Part shown: positions 25,512-36,660 of the stretch, piece by piece
Layout of the letters: the number at the start of each line of letters is the position of its first letter
How positions within the stretch are numbered: position 1 is the stretch's first letter
Origin: Hormiphora californensis
Lineage: Eukaryota > Ctenophora > Tentaculata > Cydippida > Pleurobrachiidae
Assembly: GCA_020137815.1 (NCBI GenBank)
Contig: CM035361.1
Coordinates: forward strand, 6,048,340 to 6,112,339
DNA: 64,000 nt
Direction: 5' to 3'
Translations under genes and position numbers: made by a program
The notes under the pieces: model-generated
Databases searched by the model: none
Told to the model about the DNA's origin: nothing
What the model saw: only the letters and a program-made list of their open reading frames with translations

Positions 25512-26100
25512 AGTCGCTTCTTCTCTAATCTCTATCTCTTTTATTTAGAGATACTTTCTTGGCTAAAGAAATAAAAAGAATTCAATTTTTCCAAACTGTC
25601 ATTGAAGTAATTCTCTTTTCTTCCCCCTCTAATTCTCTCTCCCTTTATCTCTCTCTTTATCTCTCTCTTTATCTCTAATTCTCTCTCTTGTGATCTGCAA
25701 CTATCTGGCACCCCAGATCTGCGACAACAATTCGCAGATCAATGACACAAGTGCCCCCTGCGTTCCCACGATTGATCATTTTGCAATCATCGCAAATTCA
25801 TTATCGAACAGAGGCCGGAAATATAACGAGGGAATTTGAGCATGAGCTGCAGCTGTGAAACAATAAAGCGATCCTTATTCTCTAGCAGTTGAAAATTACA
25901 GTGTTCCACAGGGGATCAGAATGAAGACGAAATTAAAGAACAACAAGATATATCTTAGAGGAATTTGCGGGACATTATACTAGTATTACAAAATATGATG
26001 GTATAAGAATGAAATTAGCTATAAATCAAGACGGATTCTATCGCCGTTCTTCAACTTCAAAGGGAAAACAAAACCCGCCAGAAAGAAAGAGGAAGAAACT
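25512..26100. other. Gene-free stretch
   Basis: Short CTCTCTTTAT repeats around 25625-25690; otherwise ordinary sequence. Confidence 0.3.
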
Positions 26101-27950
26101 TCCATAGAGAGAGGGAGAGAGAGAGAAGGACAGAAAGAGAAAGAGAGAGGAAGAGAGGAAAATATGAATTATAGTAAAAATAAGGAAGGGATGAATAAAT
26201 ATTAAAAAATGTGTGGGACTATATTTAAATAACGGGCCCCCCCCCCCCGAAAAGGCCCCCCCCCCCGGAAAAAATAGTGAAAACCCCGAAAATTAACACA
26301 TAAACCGAAATTTTTTGGGGTAACAGGGGGCAAAGAAAAAAAAAAGGCAAAAGGGAAAAGACCGGGGCCAAGTAAACAACCCCCTCCCGAAAACCCTTAT
26401 TTTGGTCACGTAACCCGGTTTTTTAAGCCCCCAAACCCGGGACCGTTTTTTTCCTGATTTGGTCGGGTTAAAAAAATGGACCCCCAATGTTCAAAAAAAA
26501 GGCGGACTAAAGGTGATTACCCGTGCCCCTTTTTTTAGCTTTCCCCAAAGAAATGTGGCAAGGAAACCCCCGGGGTTTTTGGGGTTATCAAAAGGGGGAA
26601 CAGGGGGGTGGGGGACTTTTTTATGAATTTGGGGGCTGAACTCCGGGAAAGGGGTAATTTTTCCATACCCCGGGAAATTTAAACGAATTATATTTTTTAA
26701 TCCTTCCCCCTTATCAGCATAAAAATTTTGTTGGAGACCCCACATTATTACCCCCAACGTCTCAAACAAATTGTCCGGGATTTTCAAAATTGGAAAGGAA
26801 ATTCGATTAGGAAAAAATTTTATTTGGGGAAATTTGACTTTAATTAAATAAGTTGTTTAATTTGGGGGGGAAAGGGGTTAAGGGACGTAAAATTTAAGGG
26901 TCAGAACTGATTTTTAATTTAAAAAAAACCCGTCAAAAATCTTGAAAAGGGGGAAAAAAACTTAACTTCCCCAAAAAGCCTATTTAAAAGCTATAATAAA
27001 ATGCAAAACCCTTTTTTAAGAAACCCAAAAAAAACCCTTTGATAAATACCTTGAAACCGCCCCTCATTCTCTCTCCCCCCCTCCCCCTCTCTCTTTCTTT
27101 CCTTTCTTCTCTCTCCTCCTCTCTCTCTTTCTCTCTCTTTTTTACTCTATATCTCTTTTTCACTCTTCCCCTCTCGGCCCCTTCTCTTTCCTCCGGGGTC
27201 ATCCCTCTCTTTCTTTCAATTTCCTTCTTCTCCTCTTCCCCCCCCCCCTCTCTTTCTATTTCCTCCCCTCCCTCCTTTCTCCCCTTTTTTTCTTTCCTTT
27301 CCCTTTTTTCAACTCTCTTCTCCTTTTAAATCTTCCAACAAATTTTTTTCCCCTACTTTCCTCTCCCATCTTTTTCCCCTTCGGCTTTTTTTCCCCCCCC
27401 TTTCAACCCTCCTTTCATCCTTTTTCCCCTTTTCAAACCTTTAAAGCAAACCGATCTCAGAGGGGCCCCGGTCGGGATTTTATTGTAAACAAAAAAGACC
27501 ATCCGCAAAGGCCCCTGGCGAAATTTATTGGGCGGTTCATTTGGGGGGGGTTTTAAAGGGATGAGGGGGAGAAAAGAAAAAAAGAGAGAAAAGAGAGGGG
27601 AGAGAGAGAGAGAAAAGAGAGGGGGAGACAGAGAGAGAGGGGGAAAAGGAGAGGGGAGAGAGGGAGGAGGGGAGGGAAAGAGAGGGGAGGGGAGGGGGAG
27701 GGGGAGAGAAGGGGAAAAGGGAAAAACGAGGAAAAAGAGGGGGGAGAGGTGGGGGAAGAGAGAAGAGAGGAAATATAGAGGGGAAAGAGAAGGAGAGAGA
27801 GGGAGAGAGGAAAAGGGGGGGGAGAGTAGAGAGAAAAAGGGGAAAAAAGGGGGAGACTGAGGATAGGGGGAAAGAGAAAAGAAGGGGAAAAAGAAAGAGA
27901 TAGAGAAAGAAATAGAGAATGGGGGTTATTGTCCTTTTCTTTTTAACCGT
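26101..27950. other. Probable low-quality block containing a distorted cassette copy
   Basis: Homopolymers are inflated throughout. At about 26369-26470 the CCAAT/E-box cassette can still be followed (AAGTAAACAAC, TTTTGGTCACGT, GGGACCG, CCTGATTTGGTCGG), but its CCAATC, CAGCC and ACCAGTATTT parts are turned into C and T runs. This shows that the sequence, not the biology, is damaged. 27.5-27.9 kb is purine-only. Confidence 0.6.
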
Positions 27951-28860
27951 CCCGTCGGCACCGTTTTGAATTCGTCTTTGGCACCTTTTAGATTTCCCTC
28001 TCTACGGCGACCGTTTATGTAGTGCACTGAGTGCAGTTGTATCAATTTAGTGTTGTTTTAAAGACGCTATGCTTGCTAACGATTATTATATCACGTGACA
28101 TACGGTGAGGTCACATGGTAATTGGCTAACTAATCCACAGAGGAACTCGTATCACATATTACATCATCCGCGGAGAGATATGATACACATCAAACATTCA
28201 AGATAATATCTCGAATGAATCGGATATCTGTGTGCATCAAAACAGCTTTGCCGAAAGTAGATATTATGTACACGTTACATTGTGAGTGACATTGGAGAGT
28301 TACAAATCTTTTCAATAATGTCACTCGCAATTCACATGCATCGGTCAAGAGATGAATTGAATATTGACACATTGTTGAAATATTTTCCTACGCAGAGTAT
28401 GATCGGCAACGCCTCTCTTAAGAAATAATTTTCATCTCTCTCTCTGATATATTTTTGTAACTGTATTTACCTGTCTATAGCACGTGTGCACGTGTGCACG
28501 TGTGTGACATACAGTTTTTTGACAAAGCGTGGGAGTGAGTATTATATGTGGGAGGGGGACTCTCCTTTGTTGAGTAAGGGGTTACTCAACTCAAGCTCTC
28601 ATGGGGGAGGGGGACTGATCCAGAGAGGGGTAGTATTTGATTCTTCTGTGGGAGGAGGGCCAAGAAGTAGAGGGTGTCTGTAGAGTGAGTTAGAAGATCG
28701 CTGAGGAAAAGTACAGGGCTTGTACAAATAGTAGTTTCCATTTTGAAAAGACAAATGTGAAAATTTACAGTACCCACTTTCCCAATATATTAGGTGATCA
28801 GGGGAAGTGGATAAAGTGGATAAAGCTGTACGATAGCGGTGATCTAAATATGGTAATCTG
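27951..28860. other. Gene-free stretch
   Basis: Contains a GCACGTGTGCACGTGTGCAC alternating purine-pyrimidine run near 28480-28504 (Z-DNA-prone). No exon recognised. Confidence 0.35.
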
Positions 28861-28865
28861 TTGTA

Positions 28866-29096
28866 ATTTTCGAGAGGGGGGGGGGGGGGCATTGCGGGGG
28901 CCAACTGAAGCAGAGGGGGGGGGGGGCATTGCAGGGGCCAACTGAAGCAGAGGGGGGGGGCATTGCAGGGGCCAACTGAAGCAGAGGGGGGGGGGGGCAT
29001 TGCAGGGGCCAACTGAAGCAGAGGGGGGGGGGGCATTGCAGGGGCCAACTGAAGCAGAGGGGGGGGGGCATTGCAGGGGCCAACTGAAGCAGAGGA
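28866..29096. repeat. Minisatellite, about 36-bp unit, six copies
   Basis: Units of GGGGGGCATTGCAGGGGCCA plus ACTGAAGCAGAGG, differing mainly in G-run length. Confidence 0.85.
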
Positions 29097-29422
29097 AATG
29101 TAATCTAAATTGTAACTTTAAGGAAAATTAAACATTTTGGATCATTGGGGCCTTAGGGATTCTGGAGAAAACCTGAAGAAAAACCTTTTAAAAGCTTAAG
29201 AAACCCTGAGGAATAACCTGAAGAAAAACCGCTTAAGAAACCCTGAGGAATAACCTGAAGAAACACCTGCAGACGAAAACATTTATTTTAGAAGATCCCT
29301 CCCTGAATCATACAGAAAAATATCTAACAGAATAACGTGAAGAAAAACATGAACCTATTCAAAAAAATTTAGAAGATCCAGCTGGCCCTGAATTATGTGC
29401 TTTATTGTTTTTATCAACTTAC
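29097..29422. repeat. Degenerate AACCTGAAGAAAAACC repeats
   Basis: Repeated GAATAACCTGAAGAAAAACC-type words, intronic with respect to the EMI-EGF-collagen gene. Confidence 0.5.
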
Positions 29423-29515
29423 CATCTTCACATAGTGGACCTTTCCATCCCTCCTTACAGCGACATTGAGTTGGCGTTAGACACGTCGCCTTTTCCTTAC
29501 TACAAGGACAGTCAG
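29423..29515 (-). CDS. EGF-like exon of the EMI-EGF-collagen gene
   Basis: Minus-strand exon of 93 bases bounded by CTCTCAG and GTAAGT. It encodes an EGF-like module with six Cys (DCPCSKEKATC, then QCRCKEGWKGPLCED), including the CxCxxGWxGxxC ending typical of EGF domains. Its acceptor phase matches the end of the EMI exon at 34941 and its donor phase (1) matches the collagen exons at 7-8 kb. EGF modules in matrix proteins mediate protein contacts and contain three disulfides; no calcium-binding signature is visible. Confidence 0.85.
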
Positions 29516-30267
29516 CTGAGAGGAAGAGGAGAATTAGGGGTTGAATTCAAAAAGGACGTCCAAGGGGTAGGGTAGGGGTAGCCAATTTCGGACATCTCTG
29601 GATAGGGGAGAGAGTGGAGTATTAGGATATCGTACCAATGACCCTGAATATGATGTGTATCTGAGTATCCTAGAAGTGGGAATGAAAAGATTGGATATGA
29701 TGTGAACTTACAGCGAATGTGGTGATGGTGAAAGTGTTTCCTTCTGCTCATTCTCCCGCGGTGGTAAGGAGGTGATCGTTTTGTTATGTTGTGGGGAGGT
29801 GATCGTTTTGTTAAGTTGTGATTTTCTTGAGTGATGATCTCTGGGAAATAGAGATGTGTTGTGGAATGTTCACATTGTACGTGGAAATTGGGTAGGTGGG
29901 AAACACGTCCGGGGTGTGGTCATTACAAGTCAAAACTAACCAAAACATCCATGTTTTGACTTGTAATGAATATCGGGCTACCGAAGATTTTCCTGGTAAT
30001 ATTCATGATCTAATTCTACAGCAGCTGGGTGATGCAAACTTTACCAAGAAATTTCTTTTGCATTATATTATTCTTAGGTATTGCAGTGGGACAAGGGTCG
30101 CCTTTTTATTTCTGACATTCCATATCCAATCAAGCCTCTATTTACCGGACTGCTCGGGGAAGAATAAATGCACAGAATATCAAGATTACGGTAAATCAAG
30201 GTCCAGTAAATCGAGGTTTGACTGCTGTAATATCACTTCTTGAGTCGAATATCCATTCAAGCATATT

Positions 30268-30271
<4 letters not shown>
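29516..30271. other. Intronic stretch with pogo-like fragment
   Basis: No further exon found. Around 30147-30231, TTTACCGG/GGTAAATC/CAGTAAATCGAGG words resemble the pogo-like CAGTCGGACCCC family. Confidence 0.35.

Positions 30272-30338
<67 letters not shown>
30272..30338. repeat. (CT)n microsatellite
   Basis: Pure (CT)n of about 60 bases. Confidence 0.9.
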
Positions 30339-30340
<2 letters not shown>

Positions 30341-30810
30341 TATTCCTGACACTGTCTTTCTATGTCAATCTGATTCGATTTTACATTTTGACCCAAAATA
30401 AAAATATATGCAGGTGTAAGCATGAAAAGTGCGTCCAAAAGGCGATAAAATGCACACTGCGGTCGCCAGTCAATTGGAAGGCTTTTACCCAAATTCGAGA
30501 GAGCACTTAGGCAGGAACGTGCGGGTGGGTATGTGTGAAAAGAGAGAGAATGGGAGAAAGTGAATGGAAGAAAAAAATAAGGAACGAAATATGAAAGAAA
30601 TAGGATTTGGGTTAAAAGAAGAGCGAATAAAAGAAAAGAATTTGCCGAGAAAGCATGAGAAAGTAATGTGTGTTCTTACTTCTTATTAGATAAGAAGGCA
30701 ATCGTGCAATAAGAATGGTATTGTCTCATAGTGTCCTTAGTAATTATTATTATTATCCTTAGTAAGAGTTTGAGAATGGTATTGTCTCATATTATAGTGT
30801 GAATTTCACC

Positions 30811-30878
30811 TTGGCAGATCCTTAGTAAGAGTTTAAGATAAGAATTCTTATCTCAAACTCTTACTAAGGATCTGCCAA
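30811..30878. repeat. 68-bp palindrome with one mismatch
   Basis: TTGGCAGATCCTTAGTAAGA at the left is mirrored to TCTTACTAAGGATCTGCCAA at the right around a central GAATTC. A direct copy of CCTTAGTAAGAGTTT lies just upstream at about 30757. It should extrude as a cruciform with no loop. Confidence 0.85.
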
Positions 30879-31595
30879 TCTGTTGACATGAATCCATGCT
30901 TTGGCATGATAATGATTCCGAATGATCATTCTTAACCTTGTGAGTATTGATACCAGTAACGAACGGGTTATGAAATATATACGGTAATTATGATAGATAT
31001 AATTTATATTGACTGAATTATAATATGTTGAATACATAAACATATTCCACATGGATGGCGGATGCAACATATCATCCTATGGGGGGCCAGCCCATCCTAT
31101 GAATGCACAGATATAAACTGTTAACTGTATTTTATAACACGTATGCAGATCTATATCTGGGTTTGACCATTGATGATGATATATTTTGGTGCACCCCAGA
31201 ATAAACTGCAAACAGGGAGATATGATTATGTGTTTGGTGAATGATAATACTAACACATGTGACATGATATATATATTTTGGCATCTATGTGTGTAAAATC
31301 GTGCTGGGGTAAGCTATTTTCCCTCTTTCAAGCCCCACCCAAATTATGATGACGCTAACAAACATACGGCCTTGATCAAGTCTCTAATTTGAGAATTGCA
31401 AGTTTGGCAATTACCCAACGTTTCACTTGTAATTTGAGAACTAACTATAATTATTGGCTACTTTCTCTAATCAGAACTTCCCCGTCAAAGAGAGACAGAA
31501 ACCTGAAATAACCCGGAAACTCAGCTTGGCAATTGTAACTGACACAGAGCTGCCGGTAATTCAGAGATCTACCCCAACATTGAGATACTTCCTCG
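30879..31595. other. Intronic stretch without features
   Basis: AT-rich ordinary sequence; nothing recognised. Confidence 0.3.
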
Positions 31596-31610
31596 CCTGG
31601 AGAGTACTCT

Positions 31611-31702
31611 ACACAAGTAACCAACCAATCAGAACTCGTTATTTAGGTCACGTGAATGGTTATCAGCCAATCAGGGACCAGTATTTCCTGATTCGGTCGG
31701 TT
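31611..31702 (+). mobile_element. CCAAT/E-box cassette with 15-bp target duplication
   Basis: Perfect 15-base direct repeats CCTGGAGAGTACTCT at 31596-31610 and 31703-31717 enclose a 92-bp copy. The E-box reads GTCACGTGAA here. Confidence 0.85.
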
Positions 31703-32230
31703 CCTGGAGAGTACTCTGATCTTGATGAGACTACTTCCTGGTGCCCTGTTGTTCTAATACTATTGACTGAAAGTCTACAGAGAAGACAAAGAGTTGACGG
31801 ATAGATAGCTGAGATTTGACAGGTGTATTATAACTCAGTGGTTTCTTGGAAAAATCTCTACGTTTTGAAGTGCACTTGAGCAGCATGGTGGTGCCTCATT
31901 TGCACGGTGCACTACAGCTATTGTGATCATATGACATATCCTGACTTAGAACGATGAATCCTACTGTACTTCACTGTACTTCACTAATTGACTGTTTCTC
32001 AAGTTTGTCGTGAATGCTACATCTCGTGAGATGGTGGTACCCGCCCTCCCTGCCGACGGACCTCCCTGAGATGGTTCAGAATATCATGAATATACTATCA
32101 TGGTAGCATTGCAGTAGAGATGCAATGATGGTATTCACAGTATCACGTGGCCAGCTAGGGTATAATGGGACATTCTGTACTGAGAGACAGGTGGCGGGTA
32201 ATCACTGAGAAAACTAGGTTACAAGGTGTG

Positions 32231-32233
32231 CTT

Positions 32234-32265
<32 letters not shown>

Positions 32266-32295
32266 TCTCTCACTCTCTCTCTCACTCTCTCTCCC
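32231..32295. repeat. (CT)n microsatellite
   Basis: (CT)n with periodic CTCA interruptions. Confidence 0.85.
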
Positions 32296-32581
32296 CTCAC
32301 TATATGTTGAGTCAAAACCCACATTTTTCAATCAAACTAATGTGATTTTGGATCCATTATTGCGCCAAAATATATTTAGGATTCCAGAAAAATGGGAATG
32401 GGGATAAAGAAAGATGGGGAAATGGGATAGCTTAGTACTTTTGAGGACCAACTGCTGCAGTACTACAGTTCGCCAATGAAGGAAACACCTTTCAACGAGG
32501 AGCCCTGTTCACCATACACAACTAAAGTACTCTTCCGTATCTCTATTTCGCTCTAGAGACTCTCCATCTATCTTTCTTCCA

Positions 32582-32584
<3 letters not shown>

Positions 32585-32658
<74 letters not shown>
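32585..32658. repeat. (CT)n microsatellite
   Basis: Pure (CT)n of about 72 bases. Confidence 0.9.
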
Positions 32659-32660
<2 letters not shown>

Positions 32661-33970
32661 TTGTCCTCTTTAGCCTGTACTACCATTTACTGCTACAACA
32701 GTAACCCCAATGAGGTTCTGTCTGCATGCTTCCTATCCAATTGCACGTCACATGATAATGAGGGGCACTTGTTATTACACGTGTAACGACCATGATGTCA
32801 CTTTGGAGGGTAAAACGTACTTGATTTTCCAAGCCGTTACCACCTCTAACTGTGTTGGATTGAATGAAAGGAATTCCATTCTCTGTGTTGGCCACACATG
32901 AAACAACATGCATGGAGACCGAGTATCAATTTCACAAAGTTCCAGCTGCGTGTTTCAGCTTCCATGAAAGTTCGAAGAGACTGAAACTGCAATGAGATTA
33001 CCTGACCTAGGAGATCTGCGAGGCCTGCAGATTGTGAAACTAGTAGGTATTCTGAAGAAAAGTCAACAGAAACCGCAATGAAGGATCACTGTCAGAGCAT
33101 TGCCCTGACCCTATTCTCAGTGCACAAAAAACTGCATTGCACAAAGAACTGCAGTGCAGGGAGCATTGGCCTCATAGAAGCTGATCCCCTTGATTCGTAT
33201 CGTAACACTTTCAAGCCTCAAGACCTTTGTATTCCTAACTTTAATAGGTAAACTTCATTATAACACAAGTGCCTAGTGCCTAGTGGGGGATCTGAACTTT
33301 CAATACACTAGGTACTACACCCGTATACGGATATGTAAATATATATGACACATACTCCATACCCAAGTATTATTAGCACATGTATGCATAAACACCATAC
33401 ACAAAATAGCACCCATTTTTCTCGGCTTTTATCTCCCCTTTCTTTCTTCTATATCCCTTTATTTTCTTCTTCTCTTTCCTCCATCTTTGTTTTTCCTAAA
33501 CTGTTCATTAAAATTCTTTAGTGAAAAATGCAGTTATATTACCCGAGATATGACCTAAGAGACCGAAGTAGAAATTCAATCGATTCTGAAAGCAATAGCA
33601 ACAGAGATTTGGGAAAAAAGCAGGGACAATACCAAAGCAGCAGAGATTTGGAACGTGATTGTTTGTCTCTATAATTATTGCTTGAAAGGTACACCGCTAT
33701 AACACGTTTCAATAACAGATATATATATGAGATCTCTAACCAAATCAATGATGAATTGCCCCCAACTTCCCAACAATTTTATATTATGCAAGTTCATATT
33801 AATATAATTTCCTACATGGCTCAGAAATATGCCGACACGGAATATATCTAAATCTAGTTACAATGTTATCACTTTCTAGGGTTCCTGGTAGTTCAGCTTT
33901 ACAGACAGACTGACATACAAATTGGTAAACACGGATATGTACTATTATTTATCAGTGCCGCACCCCATGT
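32659..33970. other. Intronic stretch without exons
   Basis: Includes a GTCAGAGCATTGCCCTGAC small palindrome (33093-33111) related to repeats near 14240 and 42640. No exon recognised. Confidence 0.3.
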
Positions 33971-33974
33971 TGGG

Positions 33975-34261
33975 AGGGGAGAGAGAGAGAGAGAGAGAAG
34001 AGAGAGGGAGAGAGAGAGAGTGAGAGAAAAGAGAGGAGGATAGATAGATAGATAGAAATAGCAGTCGACCCACAATCCAATATATATGTTTCTGACAGGT
34101 ATATGTGTGAGAGAAATCAGTGTGTCAGCATACTCCTTATTCACATCAGAAATAAAGATATATCCTTCTTCAGTTTTCACATGATGAAATCAGAAATATC
34201 TATCGACTAAGATCTCCAAAACAATGCGTAAGAGAGAGAGAGAACGAGAGAGAGAGAGGGG

Positions 34262-34347
<86 letters not shown>

Positions 34348-34350
34348 GAG
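33975..34350. repeat. (GA)n microsatellites
   Basis: Two purine tracts (33978-34060 with GATA units, and 34222-34350 nearly pure GA). Confidence 0.85.
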
Positions 34351-34940
34351 AGGGCTGCATGATCATATGATATGAGTCTAATATCATTTGAAGCACTTCT
34401 GTGCTCATTCAGACCCCCCCTGCACCTCTAAGAATGCAGCTCTGTTTTGTGATAATTAAATCTTTGAATGAGAGTGCACTCACAACATAGTGAAATGATG
34501 AGAGCGAGGGAGAAAGATCCAGGGCAGATTTGATCCAGGACCAAAACAAAAGACTGTGAAATTTGCCCTGTTCTTGATTTCAAAATTTGATGATGATGAC
34601 GGATCTCTGCTCCGGGCTTGACCCTATTACATCCTGTGTACTAATGACTAATTTCTATTATTGAATCCTCGTAAAATTGTTCGATAAAATAAAAGTTTGA
34701 AAGCAGAAAATGCTTTTAAAAGAAACCCTCAAACATAAACATGAAAATTTTAAAACTTTTAAGTATCACATTGTTTTCACAATGAATCGCAAATCGTGCC
34801 GGGATCATCATTCCCGAATCACGAGACACGAGGTGTTAACTTATTTAAGAGAAGAGTGAATCTAAAATCCACGAATTCAATCCAAAATCCAGGAATTATA
34901 TCGGGAATTAAAAAACTTCGAGAAACAAAAAGGGGCCTAC

Positions 34941-35956
34941 CTGCGGAACAGCCTAGCTCTCCCTCCACATGTGTCCACCCTTCACAGCAGTGATAGACTG
35001 GTATCCTACTAGGTCTATAGATCTTTTTCGTCCTATTTCTGTACTTTACTCTGGGAAGGAAAAGTAGAGATATTTATTGGTTTCAGATACAGATTCACAG
35101 GAAACAATTGATTGCAAGGCTACAAAGAAGCAATTTCTAGTGTGGGAAAGTTTCCTCTATAATCAAAGGTATCATTATGTCAGGAGGGGATTGCAGCTAT
35201 CTTGATACTTAATAAATTAACGAGTTCAAGGATTATCGAAGATATAATATCAAAAGTAATATTTCCACGCAAGTTACAGAGAGAGATCAGGGAGAGGGAC
35301 TAATGTTGCAATAAATTCTGCACCTTTATCGGAATAGAACAATGTTCGGAAGAAGAAGAAACAATCAAAGCTATCAAACTAAACTAATTAAGTAACGACA
35401 TGACAATTGACAATTATTGTTACCCCTATTATATTATTAACTTACTGTGTTTCAAAACACTGAGTTCTGCCTGGTTGTGTACAAGGAACTTGGACATCTT
35501 CCGTGTATTTGACCCTAACTTGTTTCTTTATTGCCTCATCAGGTCCCTTCTTAATGAAGTAACAGACATTGTCCCTGGGGAGAATGTAAACAGGATTTAA
35601 ACATTTAGAACTCTGGTATTATAATCGTGCTGATAGATGCGGGTTTCCTAGGTAGGAACATGTAAGCTAATATATATTGTGTTGTTATCTGTTGTTTATA
35701 AAAGCGGTGTGTTGCCAAGGGCGTGATGACATCACATTCTAATTTCCCAGGGGAACTACAGATTTGGAATCAAAACAAGACACCAACCTGTCTGCATGGT
35801 TCCTAAGACGTCTACAACAAACAAACAAATCACAAACCTGTCTGCATGCTCCGGTCCAAGTTCTATCAAATCTGCCTCGCTGAGGTGCCTTGAGGCGTGG
35901 GTTTTATGGATTACAAAGGACAAGTACCACGGAAATAGTAGTGTTGTCAGTATCAT
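34941..35956 (-). CDS. Signal peptide and EMI-domain exons of the EMI-EGF-collagen gene
   Basis: Three minus-strand exons: 35838-35956 (start codon 35956), 35446-35574 and 34941-35050. The first encodes a hydrophobic signal peptide (MILTTLLFPWYLSFVIHKTH) and ends in phase 2. The next two encode an EMI domain: DNVCYFIKKGP, then VQVPCTQPGRTQC, then VYHCCEGWTHVEGELGC. NVC, VPC and CCxGW are the established EMI signature. Phases join exactly across all three exons and on to the EGF exon at 29423-29515, giving about 150 residues. EMI domains sit at the N terminus of secreted, multimerising matrix proteins (EMILIN, multimerin, collagen XXVI), so an extracellular assembly role is likely. The start is chosen because it is the only upstream open exon with a signal peptide in the right phase. 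EMI plus EGF plus collagen is not one of the standard vertebrate arrangements. Confidence 0.85.
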
Positions 35957-36660
35957 AACACTCGAAACTTGGTATCTCTCTGAGCAAAGGAGTAAATTAG
36001 TAGTGCAGGGATGTCTTTATCCCTTATAAGGGATGGTGCAGTAGTACCTTGGATCGTTGTGGAGCTTGACTGCGGCTATGCGTTACTTTTATACCATATT
36101 TTGTGCTTGGAATATGTGAATTTAATGAATTATTCGTTATCTAACACTAAGCATGTACAAGACTAGACTGAAGGCTTCGCGTAGGGTGAGATTCCTTACT
36201 ACGCCCAGTGGAAGCTCGGGCCGCGGCTAAAGTCCCATCATTGCACTGTGAGTGGGCTATAGTGTCTACAGACCCTCCCAGAGGGAGCGCTCCAACCTGT
36301 CCACCCTGTAGTGGACCTAACACGCACACCTGTCCCCCCTCCCATGAGAGGATTCTGGCAGGCACAAGAATCCTACCCTTCACACCCAGTAAGGGTCCCC
36401 TCCACCCTGCAGTGGAGCGCCCCACCTTGTCTACCCTGTAGTGGACCTAACAAGCACCCAACTCGCCCGCCTGTTCCTTCCTTCATGAGAGGACACTGCC
36501 AGGCACAAGAATCCAAACCTACATAGAACCCTTCCAGAAAGGGTCTGCTCCAACTAACCAACCGCTTACGCGGCTGTCAACAGGCCATAGGGGGTACACA
36601 GCTGCCGGTCCCCAGGCCAGGGGCCTTCAATTCCTGGTCACTAGGTAGCAACCCTCTACA

